A DNA stretch of 64,000 nt from NCBI GenBank assembly GCA_944548615.1, contig OX155974.1, positions 1-64,000 on the forward strand, read 5' to 3'. A program made the translations under genes and the position numbers. The notes beneath the pieces are model-generated. The model did no database searches, was not told the DNA's origin, and worked only from the letters and a program-made list of their open reading frames with translations. This stretch comes from Micropterix aruncella. Taxonomy: Eukaryota; Arthropoda; Insecta; Lepidoptera; Micropterigidae. The stretch's first letter is position 1; every line of letters starts with the position of its first letter. Shown piece after piece: positions 11,013-20,400 of this stretch.

Positions 11013-11612
11013 CAATAATCGAGAAAGCTACAGATTGGATTCTGGAGGTTGATTCGGTCTCTAAGCAGTATAAATTCCCTGAAAGTCTCGGATGCACAGC
11101 CCTCCGTCCAGATATAACTCTTTACTCTCTATCTCGGAAGGTGGCTCTTATTGTAGAATTAACTGTTCCATGGGAATCAAATATCCCAAAAGACCACGAG
11201 TACAAATTAAATAAATACCATGATCTTGCAAATGCCGTAACCCGGAACGGCTTCACTGTTCACCTTCACGCGGTGGAAGTTGGCGCTCGTGGCCTGCCAG
11301 CTAAATCTCTATTTCACCTCTTTAAAGATCTTGGCCTTTCCAGAAAAATAATCAACTCTTTCTTAGAAAAATTATCTAAAACTGCGATTTGCGCATCTCA
11401 AATTCTATGGCTTCGAAGGGGGAGTGAATGGGTGGTAAGGTGAACGCTCACATGTGGCAAGACAGCTGTCCTAAACCTACTTTCCGGACTTACGAACAGC
11501 CGGTTCGTAAGTCCGGAATCCACTGCTCACCCCCCAGAAGTGTAAAAAAATAGTATTATGATGGGCCCGACTCCGGTCGGTGAATTCCATGGCAGCTCCG
11601 TTTGTATTTATT
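11013..11612 (+). mobile_element. RLE-type LINE, 5'-truncated copy with hairpin in 3' UTR
   Basis: It carries the last 140 or so codons of the endonuclease-bearing ORF (open 10997-11443 when read in from the host) and the 3' untranslated region ending CCGTTTGTATTTATTT. Compared with the copy at 13511-14424 it has an extra inverted segment, making a perfect 15-base hairpin at 11482-11518. The conserved block ALIVELTVPWES is intact. Confidence 0.8.
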
Positions 11613-12222
11613 TATATATAAGCATTATTCAGAATTATCTGTCAAAGTTGTGGTACAGAAAAAACTGCCCTGTCCAACATTTCTATGTTTTTTCTGGAAA
11701 TAAATCACCCTATGCAAGAAATTGTGAATACTTTTATAATAATTCTAATATGCTTCGTTCAACCTATGACTTTGTTTTACTTATACCCATACAAAAATAA
11801 AAAAATATTCGGTGTTGAAAATCAACATGAATATTGAAGTTTTTGGTTTGGTTTGGTTTGGTTCAATCATAGACTAAAAAATGGCGACTGTATGAAAAAT
11901 AATGAACCAACTAGTTAACGACAGAGAATCTTCTCCTCTTTTCGCACATACCACAGGCCGTATGATTTATGTGAGGTATCAAGGGTAAATAATTGAAAAA
12001 CATCGGCGCCGATCTCGGCTGGGACAGATGTCCCCTTTGCCGCTCTACGGTAATTTCAATTGTCGGACAATTGTCCCGTTTGCAGCTCAAGGGGTTAATA
12101 CGCGAGATATATGCGTTTAGAGAAGCGTCAAACACCTACACTTCAGTACAAAAACGAAGTGTAATGTATTTAGGGTTCATCTATATATGATTTCCATTTC
12201 TTTATTCCACCATAACTTCTAA
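11613..12222. other. Unassigned stretch
   Basis: No gene recognised. 12098-12140 (ACGCGAGATATATGCG...GCGTCAAACACC) is a diverged relative of the end of the duplicated block at 17061-17100. A short GGTTTGGTTT repeat lies near 11845. Confidence 0.4.
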
Positions 12223-13111
12223 CAGCCTTACCAATAAACGAGTTGTAAAATGTATACCTCTGTTATTACTAGGTATAAGAAAATCTGTGACCAATAAACG
12301 CGGTATAGCTTACACCACTGATCATCTCGGGTATAAGCATGGAATAGTGGTACTGGATTTCCATTCGCACTATAACTCCGCTATACCACCCCTAGGCCAG
12401 GTATAACAGCGTTTAGCGGAGTATTAACTTAAAAATGGCCGACCGGCGTAACAGCTGTTTCAAACTGACAGCCGCGGACGTGAAGCTTCTCGTTCGCGAA
12501 TCGTGCGCTTTCGTTGTAATAACCGTGTTACGACGAGGATACGCCTTTTATACTGCTGTGAAATCCTGCGTTTTAGCCTAATAATGGATTTTGACGACGT
12601 GGATGATATGATCGATCTGGATTTATTGGAAGAAATCAAAATGCGTCGTGATAGGCGACCAAAAATTTACAAATTGCGATACAACCCGTTCGATTTGGAT
12701 GATTACAATTTTAAAACTAAATATCTTTTCACTAAGCCATACGCCGCAAGAATCATCGATATCCTAAGAGCTGACCTGCAAAATGTCGACGGCAACTGTT
12801 CACGATTGAGATGGAAATACCACTATTATTTCGATCAGCATTCGCGTAACAAAACAATGGGCACGGGCTTTCTGACAACAAAAAGTGACATTTCATGTGC
12901 ATTTCATGCCGCTTCAATTGGCCACACTGCTTCCAAGCGGGCGTTACCATGCTAGAAATATGACTTGTCTTTGGTTTCAGGGAGTAGTTATAACCGCGTT
13001 ACAACTGTTTTATTGGTCACGATTTTAAAACTTCGTTATAACTCGGCTATACCGGGTATAACAATAACAAGGGTTTAACGCGGTTATAAGATCATTTTAT
13101 TGGTAAGAGTG
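12223..13111 (+). mobile_element. Harbinger-like element, internally deleted
   Basis: The ends are inverted: CTTACCAATAAA near 12226 and its complement TTTATTGGTAAG near 13097. A second internal pair (ACCAATAAACGCGGTATA at about 12291, GTTTTATTGGTCAC near 13010) forms a double terminal repeat. Flanks TAA/TTA are compatible with a Harbinger three-base target but do not match exactly. The interior encodes the N-terminus of a Harbinger-type nuclease. Confidence 0.6.
12584..12955 (+). pseudogene. Harbinger (HARBI1-like) transposase N-terminal fragment
   Basis: From Met 12584 an acidic leader MDFDDVDDMIDLDLLEE precedes a stretch with the F..KYLFTKPYAARIIDIL pattern. This resembles the helix before the DDE core of PIF/Harbinger nucleases. 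The catalytic region is absent; the frame continues into unrelated sequence and stops at 12955. Confidence 0.5.
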
Positions 13112-13510
13112 TTAACGTTTAAACCGTTTTAGAAGTGTGTGGTATTGTTGGAATTGTTAAGCCATTACAAGTCTCCTAGGGAACATTAACAGTCCAAACA
13201 TTGGGTAAGTATTTGTCGAAATGTCGAAATATCAATAAATTAACCTAAATTTATCCTATTTAGTGTCAAATGAAAGGTGTGATCGAGTACATAGGTAAAT
13301 ACATCACAAATATTTAATAAAAAACCATAATAAAAATAATTATAATTGCAATAGTTCTTTTTCTGTAACGACAGTCGTGTTTTTTTATTCTTTTTTATAT
13401 ATTTACTTGTTTAACCCTTCAGGCCTCGGCCCCTCAGCCGATTCACAAGTTGCTGTCACAAAAATTTTTAGTAAAAAAATTGAATTACGACACTGTCTCA
13501 CCAAAATATT

Positions 13511-14424
13511 TGAATGAAATTTTATTTGAATGCCTTTCAGCATACACTTCCAGACCCCAGTAACCTCGCTCGTTGGAGCTTTGCCGAGGATAGTTCTTGT
13601 CCCCTCTGTAGCAATACCCCTTGCACAGCTAGACACATTCTAGCTGGCTGCAAGGTGGCCTTAGATCAAGGACGGTACACTTACCGCCATGACAAAGTTC
13701 TCGCTGTTATTCGCGAGGTAATTAGTCTCTCAGTGGCTCGTGCCAACGAGGGTTTGACAGTATCCTCCAAACCCCCAATACAGTTTGTGCGGGATGGCTC
13801 TAAAGGCAAAAAACATTTAACTACAAAACCTTTCTCAATAATCAAGAAAGCTACAGATTGGATTCTGGAGGTTGATTCGGTCTCTAAGCAGTATAAATTC
13901 CCTGAAAGTCTCGGATGCACAGCCCTCCGTCCAGATATAACTCTTTACTCTCTATCTCGGAAGGTGGCTCTTATTGTAGAATTAACTGTTCCATGGGAAT
14001 CAAATATCCCAAAAGACCACGAGTACAAATTAAATAAATACCATGATCTTGCAAATGCCGTAACCCGGAACGGCTTCACTGTTCACCTTCACGCGGTGGA
14101 AGTTGGCGCTCGTGGCCTGCCAGCTAAATCTCTATTTCACCTCTTTAAAGATCTTGGCCTTTCCAGAAAAATAATCAACTCTTTGTTAGAAAAATTATCT
14201 AAAACTGCGATTTGCGCATCTCAAATTCTATGGCTTCGAAGGGGGAGTGAATGGGTGGCAAGGTGAACGCTCACATGTGGCAAGAGAGCTGTCCTAAACC
14301 TACCACAGCCGGTTCGTAAGTCCGGAATCCACTGCTCACCCCCCAGAAGTGTAAAAAATAGTATTATGATGGGCCCGACTCCGGTCGGTGAATTCCATGG
14401 CAGCTCCGTTTGTATTTATTTATT
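13511..14424 (+). mobile_element. RLE-type LINE, longest plus-strand copy in the window
   Basis: Inserted in MITE B between ...CACCAAAATATT and ATTACTGCC. It includes the 250-codon ORF at 13514-14266 and the 3' untranslated region. Truncated at the 5' side before the polymerase domain. Confidence 0.85.
13514..14266 (+). CDS. C-terminal part of an RLE LINE protein: zinc knuckle plus restriction-like endonuclease
   Basis: The endonuclease domain nicks target DNA to prime reverse transcription in R2/R4/Hero/Utopia-type elements (family knowledge). Visible order: a CCHC finger CPLCSNTPCTARHILAGC (CX2CX8HX4C) at residues about 31-48, then the PD-(D/E)XK-like core with RPDITLYS and ALIVELTVPWE, then KLNKYHDLANA. 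250 codons are open. No reverse transcriptase is left upstream, so the copy cannot move alone. I cannot assign the exact clade without a tree. Confidence 0.75.
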   Translation: MKFYLNAFQHTLPDPSNLARWSFAEDSSCPLCSNTPCTARHILAGCKVALDQGRYTYRHDKVLAVIREVISLSVARANEGLTVSSKPPIQFVRDGSKGKKHLTTKPFSIIKKATDWILEVDSVSKQYKFPESLGCTALRPDITLYSLSRKVALIVELTVPWESNIPKDHEYKLNKYHDLANAVTRNGFTVHLHAVEVGARGLPAKSLFHLFKDLGLSRKIINSLLEKLSKTAICASQILWLRRGSEWVAR

Positions 14425-14655
14425 ACTGCCAAGCCACTGTACCCATAATTAAAATGAAACATATTAACATAATAAAACATAATAAAATAAAACAAATTAA
14501 ATTAAAATTAAATTAAAACGGGGCCGTCATGCTGAATCGTTTTGTGGCCGATATCGGCCAATCGGGGCTTGAGGGGTTAAGTGTCTGCGGGGTCGGTACA
14601 AACAGCAAGTTGTTGCTGTGTTGCATGGTGCTGAAGTGATATTTTTATCTTTTAA

Positions 14656-15540
14656 GGGCCGATTTTTCAATCGTCAGATAAACTGTCTATTAAGTATCCA
14701 AGGAATTATTTTATCTGTCTATTTATTCATCGAATAACATTGGCGAGTTTTTCAATCATCAAATAACTGTCAAATAGTTATTGGAAGATTTTTCGCTATG
14801 TTGGCAGCACTAACTTCAGACAATAAACGAAAAGCGAGACAGAATGATTGAACCACTCTATATGCTAGAGCGAGAAGCTCTTAAAAAATATCTATTTGAC
14901 ATTTGCTTTCAACATAACCTCGAATTGCGCGCTTTGTCTGTTTGTCCTGTGCGTCTTTTGTGAATTTGCTAGTTTGTCGTTTAAAAATGGAAAGTTTAAT
15001 AATAAAACGAGATAGGCCTGTTAGTTTCACGACAAGTAATTGCATCATAGGTGGTTTGATGCATCATCATAAGCATGAACTAACCTTAATTTGGTCTTCA
15101 ATCAATATCAGCAGATACTGGACAGTTTCTTTTTGTAGTCTGAATCTTCGCTTAAATTCCACATCATCCCATTGTACAACATTATCCGGTCTGTTTCTCA
15201 CTACTCTTTGTTTTCTCAGAACCGGATTTAGGTAATTATAATTTCTGCCTCTTCTTCAATAGCAACTAGATCTAACATAGCGAATATATCCATTTCTCAA
15301 CGCAAAAGATCACCAGAAATTATCACAACCTTACCTCTCACTGTCAAAATCAGTTTGACGGATCAATTTATTGAACGAATAACTCGTTATCTGACCCTCG
15401 GAGCAGCGGATAACTTTATTCAGCGAATAGTATTTTTATTCCTTTGATATCTGTTAACTAACTATTGAAAAATTAAATTTTTTACTATCTAATGAATAAG
15501 TCCTATCCGACTGTTTATCTGACGATTGAAAAATCGGCCC
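14656..15540 (-). mobile_element. Harbinger-like element with 28-base inverted ends and TAA duplication
   Basis: The left end begins GGGCCGATTTTTCAATCGTC; the right end is its exact complement, and the match continues through AGATAAAC. TAA lies directly outside both ends (14653-14655, 15541-15543), and copy I of the surrounding block carries a single TAA at the same place. The interior encodes a Harbinger nuclease exon on the minus strand. 885 bases, non-autonomous. Confidence 0.8.
15085..15293 (-). pseudogene. Harbinger (HARBI1-like) transposase first exon remnant
   Basis: On the minus strand a Met at 15293 opens MDIFAMLDLVAIEEEAE. After a one-base frame change it continues to DDVEFKRRFRLQKETVQYLL, the conserved N-terminal helix region of Harbinger nucleases. 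It ends AAG at a GT donor (15084). The DDE exons are missing. Confidence 0.65.
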
Positions 15541-15754
15541 TAAATCTCGTGAGTTATTCAAAAAAATTCTGAAAAAAAATATAGCAAAATACAGTGATCA
15601 TCGTGCATTTATCTCGTAAAGGGGAATGTCATAGACGGAGAGGCTAGCTAGGGACAACAAAATTAAAAGTATATATTTTTTGGTCTTTTTTTAGTTTAGC
15701 AATCTCGACTGAAGATATAAAATCGAAGACTATCGCGGTTGTTTGACATTATAA

Positions 15755-16436
15755 ATAGGATAAAAAACGAAATTACCGCATAAAATTTGTAGCACCCGAC
15801 GTTTCGGTGACGTTGCAGCCGCCGTTGTCCAGGGTAGACTGAAGAGCTGTAAATTCGTTGTTTTGCGGGTAGGAGGCCTGTAAAGGATGTAATACCTTTT
15901 GAGGCCTGTAAAGGATGTAATACCACTGCAAACCCCGGGTGTGTATAAAGTCGAATGCAGTTGCGGTCTAGCCTACGTTGGACAAACGAAACGGCAGAAA
16001 AAATATATTGGATAGCGGAAGTAACCACTGGATGCAGTTTCAAAATCCCATTGTGCTATCCAAAGAACAATTCTACTTTCCTCGCATGGTCCGGGAAGCC
16101 ATTGAAATAAGAAGAACCCCGAACTTCAATAGAGACGACGGTTACAAACTCTCTTCTACGTGGAACCCTCTTCTTAAAATGTTCCCGCCGCCGAACGCAA
16201 AGACGTATAACAGGATACAGTGAGTGTTGTGTGCAAGACGGATTTTCAAAATTCCCGCGCTCCGAGCCCGGCCCCCCACCACCGCTATAACCTACGCAGT
16301 GGCGGAAGCGGTATGCGGCCTACCCGCAAAACAACGGATTGACAGCTCTTCAGTCTACCCTGGACAACGGCGGCTGCAACGTCACTGAAACGTCGGGTGC
16401 TACAAATTTCACGCGGTAAATTCGTTTTCTATCCTA
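15755..16436 (+). mobile_element. Penelope-like element fragment with inverted terminal repeats
   Basis: Arms of about 120 bases in inverted orientation (15755-15879 and 16317-16436, sharing TGTAGCACCCGACGTTTC) flank the last part of a Penelope ORF. From 15938 the frame reads [20 protein letters not shown], the start of the GIY-YIG endonuclease. After an internal deletion, 15978-16223 reads SNHW...REAIEIRRTPNFNRD and ends at a stop. GAGGCCTGTAAAGGATGTAA is repeated in tandem at 15870 and 15901. Penelope elements often carry such inverted pseudo-LTRs. Confidence 0.8.
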
Positions 16437-16497
16437 TCTACTGAAGATGTGTTTCAGTTTTTTGTTTAGCAGTCTACTAGCAATCTCTACTGAAGAT

Positions 16498-16999
16498 ATC
16501 GGCCACAACACGATTTAGCGTGACGGCCCCGTTTTAATTTTATTTTAATTTAACCCTTCAGGCCTCGGCCCCTCAGCCGATTGATAAGTTGCTGTCCAAA
16601 TAAATTTTAGTAAAAATTAGTAAAAAAATTGAATTACGACACTGTCTCACCAAAACATTAATTACTGCCAAACCACTGTACCCATAATTAAAATGAAACA
16701 TATTAACATAATAAAACATAATAAAATCAAACAAATTAAATTAAATTAAAACGGGGCCTTCACGCTGAATCGTGTTGTGGCCGATATCGGCCAATCGGGG
16801 CCTGAGGGGTTAATTTGTTTTATTTTATTATGTTTTATTATATTAATATGTTTTATTTTAATTATGGGTACAGTGATTTGGCAGTAATTAATGTTTTGGT
16901 GAGACAGTGTCATAATTCAATTTTTTTACTAATTTTTACAAAAATTTTTTGGGACATCAACTTGTCAATCGGCTGAGGGGCCGAGGCCTGAAGGGTTAA
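16498..16999 (-). mobile_element. Outer MITE B copy, inverted, interrupted by another MITE B
   Basis: Segments 16498-16549 and 16810-16999 are the two parts of one minus-oriented family B element, ending GGCCTGAAGGG-TTAA at 16999. Its far left terminus is missing. It is broken exactly at an internal TTAA by the inner plus-oriented copy. Confidence 0.8.
16550..16813 (+). mobile_element. Inner MITE B copy (intact)
   Basis: TTAA-CCCTTCAGGCCTCGGCC to GGGCCTGAGGGG-TTAA, 264 bases including both TTAA sites. It sits inside a reverse copy of its own family at a TTAA target. The reference copy for family B. Confidence 0.85.
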
Positions 17000-17308
17000 T
17001 GTCAACTTGCTATATCATCACACTTATTCGAATCTGTAAAAATCTGTTCTATCTCTATAAATAAGCGAGATATAGACGCTTAAAGACGTGTCAAATACCG
17101 AAATTTCGGTAGGTTAATTTTTTTTTTTTTAAAACAATTCATAACTACATATATGGTGGTAAGCTTCATAAACACCTTTTTGGCATTAGGTTGTTAGTTT
17201 AAAAAAAAATATGGCAGCTAAACTACATAAATTATCGGAGAGGCTTGCTAGAGACAACAGAATGAGAAGCGTATATTTTTTTTCATCATAGTATTTTAAT
17301 TTTTATAG

Positions 17309-17410
17309 ATGTTTTCATCGCTGATTGACGCGGCCCGCAACTCTCCGTTCAAAGGGCCTTTAACTCCGGCGCAATGCGAGGCGGTTTCTACTCCAAATAT
17401 CGCCAACCAG
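17309..17410 (+). CDS. SLC25A3: Phosphate carrier exon 1 (start codon)
   Basis: 34 codons starting MFSSLIDAARNSPFKGPLTP and ending NIANQ at donor GTATGT. The ATG directly follows TTTTTATAG, a usable acceptor, which suggests an upstream non-coding exon. This is the cleavable or flexible N-terminus ahead of the carrier repeats. Confidence 0.85.
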
Positions 17411-20400
17411 GTATGTGTACCTCTATCCAATATTACCAATTTTAAGAAATGTACACTGATGACATACATATTGTTTCTATCGGTGGGTATGTGTTTTCTA
17501 GTGTGACTGGTCAAGGACTTAAGTAATTTTTTTGACTCCCGGCTTAACTTTAAGGACCACATTAGGCAACTATCTATAACTTCTTTCTAATATTTAACCC
17601 TTGGAGTAAATGGGTATTTTCATGGATGCATTTGTCTCTTTTGCAGGATTTTCGGCGACATCGACGGCGCTCGACTTAAAGTACTATAACTGCGAAACTA
17701 CTACACCAATCATAAAAAGAACAACTGCACAATGATTGCATTGAAATTTCGAATATAGAATATTGAAATATCATTTTGTAAAACAATTAGATAATTATGA
17801 ATAAATATGAGAACGTCAAAGAAGTGAAAAAACAATGGCCGACTTTGGCATTTGCGGACATTCAAAGACCCGAAATACTTTATATACACGATAAATGGTA
17901 CATCTAATCAGTTTAGGGGGACTATATGATGTTGTAGAAATGGTTTTACTTACGATTCGTTGAAATAAACACCGAAAACTACACGAAAAACGTATCCGAA
18001 AACGAAACACACGCTCCGCGGATTTTGACGTTTCGGGAAGGCGGGCGTTCAATTCGCAGCGGTCCGTAATAATATGTTACGTGGAATGCTAACAGAGAGA
18101 ATTTAATTCTGTACCGATCTGCCATACGCATGAAAGAGACAAAATGCTTTCGATGGTAAAAAAAGAGTTCGAAAGCGCGCGCGCCGAGCGGAACCAGATC
18201 TGGTCGTATCATACTCAACGGATAATTGTTTCACAACCAGATTTGGTCGTATCATACTCAACGGGTTAATGTGCGGATATCAACAAGTTCAAGTTCAAGT
18301 TCTTTATTGTGTGAATTATTAAAAAAACATAGAATGTTTAAGTAACAAACTGCCCAGAGAGCATGGGACTCTCACGGGTTGTGACGTAGCTGGACGTAGA
18401 TGTACTGTCCAAAGTCTCTACGTTCACTGCAGGGCGATAGAACGACTAATCGTTAAAACGTCCTGTGGTGACGGGCTCGCCCGTTGTAGTTGACACCGCA
18501 AGATGCCCAGAGAGCATACAACATTTCGTTTTAGAAGAAACTTCATAAAGTAGAAGCTATATAAGGCGCAATCAGCAAGCAGTAAAACTAAAACCGTCAA
18601 CAATTAACATAATCAATATCAGAAATGATCAAACAAAAGCAATACTCATCAATAATCAGATAAACAATCAGACTAATTTTTATAATGTTTTGTCCAAGAA
18701 GAATCTAATACATTGTAATTATATTTAAATATAGGATACCATATAACTAAAACAATCAATAAAATAATTAACTCAAGCTAAAACAATCAACAAATGAAAT
18801 AATCAGTATACGCATTACGTTCTAAGGGAGAGGACCGCGCAAGCGACCTCGAACTCGTACCCAGTCGAGAGACCGGAGTAATCTGGTCGCAATTAGAAGT
18901 AAGGGCGTGAGTGTACGCCCGCTGGGTAACATACCTGGTTATCTCGCGGATAAGGCGTTGGCCTCTTACGGGCATGTGGCGGAGCTTGACGGTGGACTGT
19001 TTTTGTCCAAGTCCTCTGCGCTCACTTCAGGGAGACAGAACGACTAATCGTTAAAACTTCCTGAGGTGACGGGCTCGCCCGCTGTAGTTGACAACTCTAG
19101 TTGTAGCAATATCCCTTGCACAGCTAGACATGGCTGGAAGTCGGTCGGTACACTTACCGCCATGACAAAATCCTTGCTGTTATTCGCGAGGTAATTGGCT
19201 GCTATTATAAAATATACTTATGTATCTAAATTTTAGTTTAATTTAGTAATGGAGAATGTTCACTAATTTTTATTTTTAGCTCTCCGTATTGTCTTCTAAA
19301 TATAAAATAAATATTTCGATACGTCCATTAGTTTTCGAGATATGAAATTTTAAATATAGATTTTACGCTATAGCTAGTTTTTTCCGCTGGCGCTCGCTGT
19401 TCAATACTCGCTCAGTCCGTCGCGCGCCACCGTACGGTTTACAAGGTTTCATTAGAAGATTACGCTAATATCTTTTGAAATGTCTATTCCAAATAGTAGA
19501 AAATTGTGTTTTGTACCAAAATGTAAAACCGCAACCACCAATGAATCGAGAAAGTTGTTTTTTCTTGTTCCAACGAATGTCAAAATGCGAAAAAACGTTT
19601 AGTACATCTCTCCGTTTCACTGTATTCGCAATAAGTCAAATTATTTTATTAAAATTTTATTAAAAAGAATAATTAGATATGTAGGTACGTATTAACATTT
19701 CACTATTTATATATTACACAAAACTTAAAAGATTTGGTACTTGCGCTGCGTTTGCGAAATTGGTTATTATATGGTATTCGTTAAATTAGATTTTCAAAAT
19801 AGCTATGTTAAGCGGCCGACAGGTATATTAACTTACTTTTGCATTATTACTCCTCGCATTTCGGCGGCAAAAAAATCACTATTATTCGAAAAATAATGGG
19901 CAACCATAAATCCATCTATTTTAGGTAGATTATCCGATTGCCCTTTTTCAAATCCTTCGTCCATTGTGCTGCACTTAATTAATTGAATACACTATGGGCT
20001 CGATTGCGTTTCTTCGTGAACTAAAATCAGAAATTAGTCCGTGTGAACGAGACAGGGCAATACGCTAGAGCGAAATGTGTGATGACCGGTTGTCACTTTT
20101 TGCATTAAAACTGCCCGCCAAGGTCAAGTCTTACACCGCACGAAATATGCTCGAATTTATTCGGACGAGTATAAGTTCGGCAGGTAGTATTTATCGACGA
20201 TCGTTCGTTTCATATACCGCTCTAACGTATTGCACTGTCTCGTTCGCTTGGACTAATTTTAGTTTTAGTTCACAAAGAAACGCAATCGGGCCCTCTATGA
20301 ACGTAACAGTATAATGCTCGGACTAAACAAAACAAAATGAAATCCATTAACGAGTAGGTTTCGTTAATTCATAGCAAAATACACATCTTGCGGTGTCGAC

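Larger units (their letters stand above)
13411..14580 (+). mobile_element. TTAA-site MITE (family B), split by an RLE LINE
   Basis: The left end is TTAA-CCCTTCAGGCCTCGG at 13411 and the right end GGGCTTGAGGGG-TTAA at 14580. The middle matches the intact copy at 16550-16813 but is interrupted by 13511-14424. CCC/GGG ends on TTAA suggest the piggyBac superfamily. Confidence 0.8.
14585..17105 (+). repeat. Duplicated block, copy II, split by three insertions
   Basis: Segments 14585-14655, 15541-15700 and about 17000-17105 line up in order with copy I at 10535-10870. The gaps are the Harbinger-like element (14656-15540), the Penelope-like element (15755-16436) with surrounding sequence, and nested MITE B (16498-16999). 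Confidence 0.6.

Noticed and set aside
13681..13920. Minus-strand ORF of 79 aa, also seen antisense in other RLE copies (22705, 33966)
   Set aside because: Always antisense to the endonuclease coding strand, whose frame carries the conserved motifs; its recurrence only reflects the repeat.
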